Shown one piece after another: positions 1 to 10,877 of a stretch of 64,000 nucleotides of DNA (positions within the stretch are counted from its first letter, which is position 1; every line of letters starts with the position of its first letter). Source of the DNA: Varanus komodoensis (Eukaryota > Chordata > Lepidosauria > Squamata > Varanidae); contig NW_025336480.1 in the NCBI RefSeq assembly GCF_004798865.1, positions 20,647,522-20,711,521 on the forward strand, written 5' to 3'. A program made the position numbers and the translations under genes. Under the pieces are notes generated by a model that saw only the letters and a list, made by a program, of their open reading frames with translations, did no database searches and was not told the DNA's origin.

Positions 1-276
1 GTTGCATTCCAAACATGTCTGGAAGGCATGAGGTTGGGGAAGGCTGCTGTATTTCAGTCTATTTAGTCCCCTTTTAATTGCCAGAAATATGTGCACTCTG
101 GAGCAACCCTTTGTCCTAAGCAAGAATAGAATTCATCTATATTTAGAGCAGTTTAGTGGAAAGCTGGAATACTGGTAATTGTTTTTCTAGTTGCATATTT
201 GCATTTTATTTTTCATAGAAATTAAAACAAAAATGGGTCAATACACACAATCAGAATAAGCTTATTTAAAATGCAG

Positions 277-376
277 NNNNNNNNNNNNNNNNNNNNNNNN
301 NNNNNNNNNNNNNNNNNNNNNNNNNNNNNNNNNNNNNNNNNNNNNNNNNNNNNNNNNNNNNNNNNNNNNNNNNNNN
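277..376. other. Assembly gap (100 N)
   Basis: There are exactly 100 consecutive N. A round number is the usual placeholder for a gap of unknown size, so distances across it should not be trusted. Confidence 0.99.
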
Positions 377-1718
377 CTGCATAACTTTTTCAAGGGGAAA
401 ATAACACCACAACAACTCATGGGTTATTGTAGGGTTGTGTGAATCAGGTCAACAGAAAACTGAAAACAACCCCAGATGAACTTTCTTAACAATTTTTAAA
501 GGATTCTGGTATACTTCTATTCCTAAACTTTTTTCAAGCTGTCTAGTAAAACTGGCTTAGGGTGCTCTCATTCTTCCTGGTTTTAAGAATTTCAGTAACA
601 GCCCCATAATATGGCTGGCCCCTTTTCTAGATTTCTTTGTCAATTGCAAACAAACAGCCAACTCCTTTTCCACCCAAGAAAACGATTTTTCAAAAAAGCT
701 AGAATGCAACAGAATGCTTGTTTTTAGATTGAATTGCACATTCTGGATTTTTCCCTGCCAGAGCCTGGGTGTATTGGCTTTGTTTAATGCTCCATTGAAA
801 TATATAGCATGGAAGCTTACATTTTTCTCTAGCAACATGAGGCAACTTAGGATGCTTAGATTAGGTGACAAATTGCAATTGGACTGGTAGTTTTGCTTTT
901 TTGCTTTGTTACCAAAATGTCTTTACATTTTGAACACACTGAAATCATTAAATAAACTCTTACTGGTTGAATTATATCTTAAACTGACTGTTCCTGGGGC
1001 ATGGAGGATGGCAAATGTGGATTATAGAAAGACATTAGGTTAAGATTGGATTTCAGTGAGAAGTTGCTATGGAAATCTGCTTAGCAATTTTGCAGGCAAA
1101 TGAGGATTACTCATGAAAACAAGAACTTCAGTCCTTATGTACTTGAAAATAAGTTCTTGAAACTGGTTTTTGTTTTAGTTTTTTAAAGTAACAATAGTCT
1201 TCTATTATTTGCTCTGCAGTATGCAGAATTCAGAGCATTTCTGCCTATCTTTGCATCTATTTTCCTGCTTTATTTCTGTTGTGTATACTTGAAATAATTT
1301 GAATAAATATTTCACCTGGGCCTCTTCTGATTTTCTTACTTCTGCCTTTTCTTCATCTTTCTTGACCTGTTGAAGTAGAATAACAAAAAGATGGTAAGTG
1401 AGGTTCCCCTGTACTGTCATTTACTCTTTTGCTTGATGGGACCTTGTAGCCTCTTTTTTCTTTTTTAGTGCTTTTTTCTTGTCCTGTCATTTATGTTTTG
1501 AATACATACCTATTTTGATCTTTCTTCATCGCTTTGATTTTCTAGTTGATTGCTAGTACTTTTTAAAAATTCTTATACATGTCTTCCAAATCATGCCACT
1601 ACATTTATAGTTCCTTATAGATGCAAGGCATCTATAGGTGTAAATATTAGTATAAGGTTAGTATCTATGGTAGAAGCTACTTACTGAACTATAACAGGTA
1701 TGAGACATAGTTCAGCTA

Positions 1719-2424
1719 GTTTGCATGATCACCATGGCTGAAACAAGGCTTGTTATAAATGCCAGGCATGTTGGCTGAATGTCTGGAATTACACAAATGT
1801 GGGTTTCTGAGTTGTCTGAACCCAGCTAACATGACTTATTTGGGGTAAGCAGCAGCCCATGGGTTAATTAAAGGTTGCTACCCACCCCAAATAAGCCATG
1901 CTGCCCATGGTTGGATGAAACAGCAAACCAAGCCAATGTGGGAAATCAGGGGGATCCAGCCAGCATGTGCAGCAGCTGCAACAAGGCATGCTGTTTTTTC
2001 CAGCTACTGTGAACATACCAGTTGAAAATGTTCCTTTGTCACTTGATAAATAGGCAAGGCCTATTCTGTTGACTAGTTCATACAATTGTGGCAGCACTCA
2101 GTGACTTGTTTAATAAATCACAGTAGGTTATGGAGTGCAGAGGTTGCGCTTTTGAATATTCAGGTTGTAGCGGTGATATGCTAAACCATCACCATGGCTT
2201 ATGTCACACACTCCTTGTGAGGGCGGCTTATATGAGGATTCAGAGATCCCCAAATATTCCCAAAGCAGCCCATGATGTTTAAGCCTTGCATAAGCCGAAC
2301 TGGCTGGCTTTGCACAGCACAATGCATGTATAAAGCACAAACCCATGGCATGTGTGCATTATGGTTTGAACATTCAAAGGAGTGGTCAGCACACAGGATA
2401 ACCCACTGTGGTGATCATGCAGAC
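1719..2424. mobile_element. Non-autonomous foldback DNA transposon (candidate)
   Basis: GCATGATCACCA at 1723-1734 is repeated in inverted orientation as TGGTGATCATGC at 2409-2420, and similarity continues a few bases outward, giving terminal inverted repeats around a roughly 0.7 kb unit. Inside lies a second inverted repeat, 1830-1846 against 1874-1890: 17 bp with one mismatch around a 27-base loop. CCATGG/CCATGGC words recur through the unit. No transposase reading frame is evident. The superfamily is not resolved; hAT-like is a guess. Confidence 0.5.
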
Positions 2425-4291
2425 TTAGTGTATGGGGAGTTTTAAAACAAGTAGGATAGGTTCACACATACTAGCCATTTATTTCTTCATGTGATTCCTC
2501 TCACCATCCCTATCTATGTAGCAGTGTATGCTAATGTAGTAAATATAGATGGAGTTCTCCATGCAATCCTGTATCCAAGGATGGTCAGAAATAATTATAT
2601 GGAGAGGAGAAAAGTAGATGGCTTATATCTGTGAACCTGTCCTTCATAGATTCTGTGTCATCATGTTCTGTTTATATTGAATATTCAAATCAGTCTAAGT
2701 TCCTTTATGCTTCTGAAATACAATTTTAAGCAGGTTGTGTCTGAAGCATGTTATGCTTTTTATGGGCTAAACAAGTGTTGACTTATTTCCCTTCTCTTAA
2801 TTGATGTTGTACACAATCCTGTTTTAACTGTAATACTTTTAAATTTTTTTGCATGAAATGTTAAATTAATAGTTTTAATTTAAAACTATTAAATATTCAT
2901 TAAGAGTGGGATGAAATTATACATTGGATCCAGTTTGGATCTCCTTAATGTTCAGTCATTTTCTGAATTTGCTAAATGAAGGTCCTTCAACAGGCTATTT
3001 AAATGCAGTTAACATGAAGCTGAGAGCTACAGTAGCATGAACTGCCTTGAGCTAAATGAAAATGCAGTAGACACATTTTTACAATAAGCACATAATAGTA
3101 GAATTCTATTTCAAAAGAGCTTTTTAAAATAAACTAGGCTTTTAAAATCTCTTTTCTATTCACATGAAATTTCCCTATATGACCAAAGCCTTTAGGCTTG
3201 CCACAGTGGCTCAAATATTGTATTGTTTAGGTGGTGAAGATCAGTTCTTCCCTTTGTATTTTAATGTGTTTTTATTTGATAAATAAGAGGCATTGCTGTT
3301 TGCATCTCCACTTTATTGGAAGTATTAACTTCAAATTTAACTTTGTTCCTTTTTAATACCTTGCTCATTTTTAATATTATGGTAATTAGGTTATTGATGA
3401 GATGGAATACAGAGTAAAGGTAACTTTGTTTTATGACTGTTGCAAGAAGGATGCCTATTGGTCGTTGGATCACTGATTTGCAGAGATTTTGTGTAACTTC
3501 TAAATAGGACACAGGATATTTAATCATTTGACAAATGTCTATATAAATCAGAGCTTAAGAATGAAGTTCTAATTCTTGTGAAGAAGGGCAGTATTTCAGA
3601 CTTGGAAGTGGTGTGTTGTGTTTAACTTTCATTATTCAGGCAGCTGAATGAGGCTAATATTAACATCTACTTTTTAATGTGGAATTTGCGGTCCCTTATT
3701 TGCTTTTGCTACCTGTTCTCTATGCTTGTGCAACACTTGTTATTCTCATTTAATAACGTGCACAGAAACATGAAACATGCATGGAAAGTTTATTCTGCTA
3801 AGCCTTCTTATTCTTGTGTGCAGTTCCACATCACATAGCCTGTTCACATATAAATGTATGATAAATTAAACTTGGAGGTATTGGTAGGGAAATCTACATT
3901 TGTAAGCTAGGACCTCTAATGCCCCAGAGGTTTAAGGAACAGTGTGCGTATAATGTAATGCTACTTTAAGAAGGGAAAATCTTCCAAATTTGTTCTTTAT
4001 GGGCATTAACTCTCTATAAAGTTCTTAGCATAAAATTAGAATCTGAATACATGAAATCTGTATGTGTATAGCTGTTTGCAGAATTGTGCCTATCGTTACT
4101 TCCATTTTTAAATACCATGGTATACTTACAGAATGAATTTATAAGTCATTCTACTCCCCCACCTCATTAATGACCCACTGTATCACTTAAATTAGAAGAG
4201 CAGTTTTCTTCTTTATGTTTTTTTGGGCAGCAAGATGATCAAATTGGTTCTGGAAAATGTTGATTTATGGTTTTCCATTTGCAACTTGTAG

Positions 4292-4507
4292 GATCTTATG
4301 GTTGGTGATGAAGCAAGTGAGCTGAGATCAATGTTGGAAGTTAACTACCCAATGGAGAATGGCATTGTCCGGAACTGGGATGATATGAAACATCTTTGGG
4401 ACTATACCTTTGGACCAGAAAAACTTAACATTGATACAAAAAACTGTAAAATACTTCTCACAGAACCTCCTATGAATCCAACAAAAAACAGGGAAAAGAT
4501 TGTGGAG
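4292..4507 (+). CDS. ACTR2: ACTR2 coding exon, residues 54-125 (actin-related protein 2)
   Basis: ARP2 is one of the two actin-related subunits of the seven-subunit Arp2/3 complex; with ARP3 it mimics an actin dimer and seeds branched actin filaments at the cell cortex. This 216-nt phase 0-0 exon follows a TTGTAG acceptor and ends at GAG|GTATGT. It encodes [18 protein letters not shown]... through ...[10 protein letters not shown], part of the actin-fold subdomains 1 and 2. It matches the human protein as I remember it except for Lys at position 103, where I recall Arg. The seven exons in the window together give 341 of 394 residues with all junctions in phase, no internal stop and complete actin-fold motifs, so the gene looks intact. 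Residue numbers are human numbering from memory. Confidence 0.97.
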
Positions 4508-4535
4508 GTATGTGTGTGTGTGTGTGTATATATAT
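4508..4535. repeat. GT/TA microsatellite overlapping the splice donor
   Basis: An alternating GT run followed by TATATATA begins in the donor GTATGT itself and continues for nearly 30 bases, so the 5' splice site is part of the repeat tract. Confidence 0.9.
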
Positions 4536-4887
4536 GCCAACTTACCTGCTAAAAAATCATGAAGGCAGTGTACCACAATAAAAACCCTTTAAAATTAAAA
4601 ACACTAGAACATAAAAACTACATATTTTAAAAGGCTAAATTGAAAAAAATGCATGTCCAATCCCTTTCTCAAGGCCAAAAGCATGGAAGCTACACATAAT
4701 TTATGAGGGAATGCAGCATAGGAGAATATCCTTTCACATGTTCCCAGCAAATGGTTCTCTTTGGGTAAGACCACAGCATTTCTCAGATTACACAGTTTAT
4801 AATAGTCCGGATGGTAGTATTCTTCAAGAGAGTGAAAAACAATCTGATACTTTACCCAAGATCATGCAATTATCTGCTGTATTCCTG

Positions 4888-5970
4888 ACAGGGTGGATAA
4901 AAATCAATGGTTTTTTTTAAATAAAAAATTTAAAAATGGATTTTGTTATTTAAATTGGATTTTTTAAAAATAAAATGTTTTTGAGGATTTTTTAAAAATA
5001 AAATGTTTTTTCTATTTAAGAAACATTATAGTTCAAAGGTTATTCATCATAAAATAAGGATTAGTTTTTAATTACATAGCATGAGACTGTATGTTCACGC
5101 AATGTTTAGATTTTTTTTGGTAAATAAATTCTGTTAATCCATTGACAGCATCATGCTCTTGCACAGGTTTCTGTAAGATTATTGGGCAATTTTTCTATCT
5201 AGAAGATATCACAGATGTTTGGTTTTACAGTCCTCAAAGCTGTGAATTTGTGTCTGCAGAGATGATATGCCTTTTCTTCACAGCAAAAATGTTCTAAAAT
5301 AAACCTACAGAGTTGAGGAAAAAAACCTTAATCCCATTGGTCCTTTGCAAATCTATGTATACAGAATCAACCTCATACCACTTAAGTGCTAAGTTTCAAT
5401 GAATAGAAGAAGATTGGTGGGAGTGGAACAGATCCATACAAGAAGCTAAGTGTGAGGATGTAGGGGCAAGCAATAAAAATGAAAGTGAAACCTTTTGAGC
5501 AGGATATTCCACAAGTCTTTGGATCATATTGTGCATAGCCTGAGGTTTGGCATATTATTCTTTCCCTGGAGGAGCAAACCTGTAATGGCAGCAGGCTGTA
5601 AAAGAGACACAGTTTGGGAATATTTTAATGAAGTTCCTCTACCATTGGGTAAGACGGACATGCATGCAAATTATGGAGAAAACTATTATTTAAATCTAAT
5701 CCACTCTGATTCCAAAAAAAGGCTGATTTGGATATGTTTGATGATGACATGATATATGGAGGAGGAAACTATCCTGGAGGAGCAAACCTGTAATGTTTGG
5801 TTAACTGAGTACTGTATACTAAGATGAGCACTTGAAAGAAAATTACATTAAATTTAGTGAACTTAATTCCAAGTAATTCAAATCAATACTCAACTCATGA
5901 ACAAATGCACCTCTCAAGAATTGAAGACTGAATTCTTGATGAAAGAGGAAGCCCCACCAGCTTATATCCC
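4888..5970 (+). mobile_element. hAT-like DNA transposon remnant with BED-finger trace
   Basis: The left edge CAGGGTGGATAAAAATC followed by AT-rich TTTAAATTGGA repeats resembles the terminus of an amniote hAT-type repeat with a GTGGATAAAAATCGATTT start. AGGATTTTTTAAAAATAAAA-type units are tandemly repeated near 4957-5010. Further in, the + strand at about 5610-5660 reads DTVWEYFNEVPLPLGKT, like the start of a BED zinc finger (pattern VWxYF), a domain of hAT transposases. I could not find a clear right-hand inverted repeat, so the right border is a guess. Family assignment rests on remembered consensus. Confidence 0.5.
5565..5795. repeat. 23-bp direct repeat pair
   Basis: An identical 23-base word beginning CCTGGAGGAGCAAACC occurs at 5565-5587 and again at 5773-5795, about 208 bases apart, inside the hAT-like remnant. 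It may be an internal duplication of the transposon or the mark of a small local rearrangement. Confidence 0.85.
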
Positions 5971-6176
5971 TTGAAGTGTCTTTCTCATTGCTAAATTTGT
6001 GTTACGTGAATGGCAGAAGAAAACTTTTCTACCTGAACTGGATGGAGACAGATGTATGGAAATATAATTTATTGCATGATATGCCTAGCACCAATCACCA
6101 TAAATTCTCAAACTTCCTCTTTCTAAGAAAATATATCCAGAATGGGACTTCAGTTCTTTAAAGAATATTTAAAGTA

Positions 6177-6793
6177 CAGTGGTTCCTTGGCTCACGAACT
6201 TAATCCATTCCAGGACTCAGGTTGTGACCCAAATTGGTCATGAGCCAAGTTAAATTTCCTCATAAGGATCAATGTAAATAAAGTTAATCTGTTCTGTAAC
6301 TATTTTTTTTTTTTAAATCGGAAAAATGTGAAGCAAAGTAATAACAACAAAGATTGCGGCCATCTCCCCCCCCCCCACCCCTGGGCCCGAGCCCAGCCAT
6401 CCCCCTGCCCCCCCCCCCAGCATGACCACGATCGTGCCTGTCATCCCGACACACTGGGAGGGAGAGATGGGTGCAATCGCGGCAGCCCTCGGGGGAGACT
6501 GGCATGAATGCGGGCGCGCTGGGCGGGGGAGACAGGCGAATCTTGCTGTGGGGGAGATGGCCGAGATTGTGGTTGTGCTCGTGCAGGAAAGACGGGCGTG
6601 ATCTCGGCCATCTCCCCTCATCCCCCAGCACGGTCATGGCCATCTCCCCACTCGGGCGGGGTGGGAAGATGGCCGCAATTGCGGTTGCCATCCAATGCAC
6701 AGCTCGTGACCTGAGTTAAAATTTTTAAGAAATGTTTGTTTGCGACCCGATTTGGTGGTGAACTGAGGCATTCGTGAGCTAGAGGTACCACTG
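6177..6793. mobile_element. Tigger/pogo-like non-autonomous DNA transposon with GC-rich core
   Basis: The unit starts CAGTGGTTCCTTGGCTCACG and ends in the near-complement finishing GGTACCACTG, with TA on both sides (6175-6176 and 6794-6795), the target duplication of Tc1/mariner-superfamily elements. The core at about 6340-6700 is very GC- and CpG-rich, with GGGGGAGATGGCCG-like words repeated in both orientations and a C-run. A second copy with the same ends lies at 33947-34625. Reading frames of 70-140 codons in the core overlap on both strands and look compositional, not genic. Confidence 0.8.
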
Positions 6794-8593
6794 TATTTTT
6801 CCAATAGGATCACAATTAGAAATGTTCTTGTGTGTGAAAATTGGATTTAATTCAATCCTGTTTGATGTTGGGTATCTTAACAGTGTAACATCATGAAGTC
6901 TTTCAAACATTTTCAAACACAGTTGTGAATAATACCATGCTAATGCCTTCTTGGTTCTCAAAAACAAGAAAAGATCATTAGACTTGACTTCAAAAGTGTA
7001 GACTAATGGAGCACCTTAATTATTACATTGATCTTTAGAAAAATCACTGATACTTATCATTCAACATGTGTTAACTCTCATTGTTATTCCAAATGTGGAG
7101 CTTTTGTTGTGAAGCTTCTAAGAATGAGGTACGTCCATATGTCCAGATATGTAGCACATGTAAATGCATTGCATTGAATACTTGTAACTGGGAGTTGCAG
7201 AAGTCCTGCTTCTCTTTCATTCTTTGTTCATGTTGCTAAGGTGCTTGCAAGAAAAGACTGGCACAAAGTGCTCCTGGCCACAGTCCCAAACTTCCAGGTG
7301 TATCCAAAGCCTGTAAATCTGGGCGACTGGGAGATGGAACACCATCCCTGTACCCCATAGTCATTAGGCTTTTCACTTGTCTTAATTAACCTTGATTCAT
7401 TTGTCTGGAGTTCCCTAACACTGGATAATGATTATTAGAACTAGAGCAGAGTTTTCTTAAAATATTTGTGGCACTAAATACAAGCCCTGTTGGCAATCTT
7501 GCCCAGCAGCCTCATTTAGTAAATGGGCTTGGGTCATAAGAGGGCAACATACTTTTTTGTGTATATAATAGCCATCTGCTGGCATTTTTCTGCTAAGAAT
7601 GAATAGAAATGTTCACTGAATGCTCACTGGATCCTGCAGATACTTGATTCTGCTAATGAAGCAACCATTGCTAAGTATGGGCTGTCAACCAAAGTTTCAA
7701 AAGAATGGCTGGTAGATTGAGAAGGTAATCGGCCTTAATGTTCTTCATAAAGTGAAGTTTGGAAACAATAGTAACTAGTTGCAATTTCTTTTATCCAGAT
7801 TTAGGGTGTTTTTGAACTGAGGCCAGATATTTGTGAGTTTTGAGTTTTTGGCAATGTTGGTCAGTACAGGACCTGACTTCTCGCTGTAGTGACATATTGG
7901 ACATACATTAAATTGATTGTGATTTTCATTTTTAGGGCAATGCAGATTAGACTGTTTTATAACAAAATAATAAAATCCTGCTAAAAGTTTCTAAGAGTAA
8001 CTGGAAAGCAGTAACACCCAGTAAACCTGCCTCCGGAGTAGAAGAAATTAAACTTGGGTACCTATTACAGAAATGAGTCAAAGGAATGGGCCTTAAAAAA
8101 AAAAGCCCAACTGACTCTGGCAACAGTTGTTTTTAGAACATCTGATCAGACAGCTTTTTGCCATTGTTCCTCCAAGTAAAATGCTTTAATTTGTCACATG
8201 AGTGAGATAACTAAGGAAGGACAACTGCAAATAATAACATTTCTGTAGCATAAACCATGGCAATGCTCTCCTCTTAGGGCTGGCCTTTAACAGTTATTTA
8301 AAAGATAATTAAATGTAAATTAGACATTAGAAAGAGCTACCATGTTTTTAGACAGATGTGCTTTTTCCTTTACAGTTCCCCTCCCTACAACCCTAGCCTT
8401 GATGCTTCTTGTACCAATGTGACACTTCCAGCCCCTGGCTGTCTTCATAATATTTCCAGGGAAGTTCAGGCAGAACTGTCAGTGTTGACATGAGTGTGTT
8501 TATTTTAATAGTGATTAATTGGAAAAACAGTTCTTATAGCTTGGAAGGTTAGTTATCTACTACTCATATCTAAAAATGGAACTTTTAATTTGG

Positions 8594-8846
8594 CGAGCCG
8601 GTGTGGTGTAGTGGTTAAGAGCATGGGACTGGGACTCAGACGACCTGGGTTCTAGTCCCCGCTCGGCCATGGAGCCAACTGGATGACTTTGGGCCAGTCA
8701 CAGACTATCAGCCCAACCTACCTCACAGGGTTGTTGTTGTGGGGATAAGATGGAGGAGGAGAATGATGTAAGCTGCCTTGAGCCCTTTGTAGGAAAAAGG
8801 CAGGATATAAATAAATATAAAATAAAAATAAATAAATAAATAAAAT
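8594..8846 (+). mobile_element. Squamate tRNA-derived SINE, full length
   Basis: The head carries RNA polymerase III boxes: A-box-like GTGTAGTGGTTAAGAG and B-box-like GGTTCTAGTCC, the layout of a tRNA-derived SINE. The middle (TTTGGGCCAGTCACAGACT, CCTCACAGGGTTGTTGTTG) and the tail (GGCAGGATATAAATAAATA then an AAAT run) match a SINE common in lizard genomes. A minus-strand copy lies at 23350-23574, and more worn copies at 12252-12350 and 61624-61790. The exact family (Sauria-type or Squam-type) is not settled here. Confidence 0.9.
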
Positions 8847-10804
8847 ATCCACGAAGCTAAAATGTAAGAATCCAGTTTAATAAATAGAATATTCCTCTGA
8901 GTCAGAGTTTCAGCACAACAGTTAGATATTGCTTATGTACTATAGTAGCTTTTTGTCTCTGGCATTAGACAACTTTAATTGTCTAATTACTTTTTAAATT
9001 CATTGCAGAAGTTAAAAAGTAAAAAATCTGAAATCCTTGTTGTTACGCTAAAAATTACTCATCTTTTTAAATACAGCAGCAGCCTTTCTAAAACAGTGGC
9101 CTAGGGAACTGAAAGGAAATTAGCTTGTTTTTTATATATACGTATGTATATAGGTAGTTAAAAGGTTGTTGAATAGTGAGCAGCATACTCCAATAGCCAT
9201 TTTGATTTAGATGGCTGTAAATTTATTCAGAGTCCTGGCCCTGACCTGAGAGACTCATTCTGATAGCAGAGCTGGGACTCTCACCGTGAAGTGCCCTCCT
9301 TTCCAGCCTCACAGCCAGGGTGGAAAGAGCCATGCTGGGTGCTTCTCTCTGGTTACAAAGACTGCCTGGCTGCTGTGCGGGGGAAGTGCAGGGATGATCT
9401 TTACCTCCATGCTTCTCCTCCCCTCCACAGGATGCCCATAATTCTCCATGTTAGGAGGGCTGCACACATCTTGATTGTGTCCTAAGTTAGTGAGAGTCTC
9501 AGGGTTTAAGTTAGTTTAAAGAACTATCCCCTCAATACCATTTAACAACTAATATTAGAGCATTTCACATTGCTTCACATCTTACAAGTATGTAGTGGAC
9601 TGCTCAGTGCTAAAATTAACCATTGTCTCCTTGCTACTGAAACAAAAAGTTTTCGCCAAAGTGAAATACCAGTATTGGTGCATTTATTTTTAATCTTATC
9701 TTTTTACTAAAATGCATTTCCACTTAACTTGCAAATTAATCCTGAACAGAAAAATGTAAAAAAAGTAACACCTCTCTCACAAAATCCTAACATTTTCCAA
9801 CATCAGTATTTGGTTCTTCTGAAACATTCTTTATTTATATCAACAAGAACTCACACAACCATTGCAAAAGAGATTAAAAAGTTGTTTAACTCTCTAATTC
9901 AGAAAATTGGGTATGCCTGAAGTTCCAGTTTCCTAGAATTCTAAAACTCGAGAATTCTTATTAAAATTTATATTCCACCTTAACAAAATGCTCATATCGA
10001 TTCATAGATTATTCCTAAAACCCAGCCATTCAGAAAACTGAAAAACCATTTAGTGCCCAGTCCATCATCAGAGGTGGTCATTTCTGCTTCCGGTGTTGTA
10101 GTATCAGTCTTTTAGCTGCCAGAAAGGCATGAAGAATCTTTTTACACTGAGTGTGCTTCCAGTTCTAGGAAGCAGGTACATCGTTGAGAAGAACATGCAC
10201 ATTGGTTGATATTAGAGTATTCAGTTATAGAGTTTACTCATATAGTTTCCTCTTCCCAAAAAGACATGGCCAGTGACCATTGATGAAACATATGGGTAAG
10301 AGAAGCACTAGCTATTAACATCCTCTACACACACACACACACAATATATAGAACAATAGAAATATAATCAAATAATACACCAACAGCTGTAAAAATAGAA
10401 CCAGAAAAACCCCAGGCAATGGTAAAATACTAAACTTGTTCTGCAATATAGTACTTCTGTTTTTTGCTGAAATGTAGGCAGCAATGATGACAGCTAAACC
10501 TAACAAGCAAGGTTTTCTGCTCTTTTTGCTCTCTCAAATGCCTCTCTTGCATTCATTGTAAGACCCAGAGTTAAACCCCTCCTGCAAATTGAATATTAAT
10601 GAGAAGTAATTATAGCTGGTGCATTTCTACATTGCATTCTTAAGTCAACAGTATAAACTTTCCTGTGTTACCTTTTGGAAAAGGGTAAAAAGATGTCCTT
10701 GTGACATAGGAACAAGTAACAGGAAATAGTGTTAATTGTCATAAACATAGCTATGAAACTTCCTGTAATAATTTTCTGCAAATAAGACAAATTTTATTTT
10801 CCAG

Positions 10805-10877
10805 GTAATGTTTGAAACATACCAGTTTTCTGGGGTCTATGTAGCTATTCAAGCAGTACTCACCCTGTATGCACAAG
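10805..10877 (+). CDS. ACTR2: ACTR2 coding exon, residues 126-150 (first base of Gly150)
   Basis: This 73-nt exon sits between TTTTCCAG and AAG|GTAAGT and encodes [20 protein letters not shown] then LYAQ, plus the first base of a glycine codon completed by the next exon (G|GT). It covers the core strand-helix leading to the central nucleotide cleft of the actin fold. The residues match vertebrate ARP2 exactly as far as I can recall. It is too short to be found by an ORF-length criterion and was located from the expected protein. Confidence 0.97.

Larger units (their letters stand above)
1..4291 (+). other. ACTR2: ACTR2 intron, partial (upstream of first visible coding exon)
   Basis: This stretch precedes the first ACTR2 exon in the window and ends in the acceptor TTGTAG at 4286-4291. 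I looked for the exon that should encode the peptide ending GNIEIK, which precedes DLMVG in ARP2, and did not see it, so the earlier exons are taken to lie outside the window or in the assembly gap. The interval holds the gap (277-376), a foldback repeat (about 1719-2424) and otherwise AT-rich intronic sequence in which I recognise nothing. Confidence 0.7.
4508..10804 (+). other. ACTR2: ACTR2 intron with several transposon remnants
   Basis: This 6.3 kb intron runs from GTATGT at 4508 to the TTTTCCAG acceptor ending at 10804. It contains a GT/TA microsatellite at its donor, a hAT-like remnant, a TA-flanked Tigger-like element and a tRNA-derived SINE, listed separately. I recognise nothing in 6796-8593. 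In 8847-10804 there is only a short CA repeat at 10327-10343; 9940-10170 may be an old LINE tail. Confidence 0.9.

Noticed and set aside
1-4291. Earlier ACTR2 coding exons (residues 1-53)
   Set aside because: I searched by eye for the peptide around GRPIIRS and GNIEIK and saw no match; they may lie upstream or in the N gap.
6284-6720. Overlapping frames of 68-138 codons in a GC-rich segment, possibly a CpG-island gene start
   Set aside because: The segment lies inside TA-flanked inverted repeats of a DNA transposon, and the frames reflect GC-rich composition.
8594-8670. tRNA gene, because A-box and B-box are both present
   Set aside because: The tRNA-like head runs directly into a SINE body with an AAAT tail, and further copies occur in the window; no intact cloverleaf was identified.
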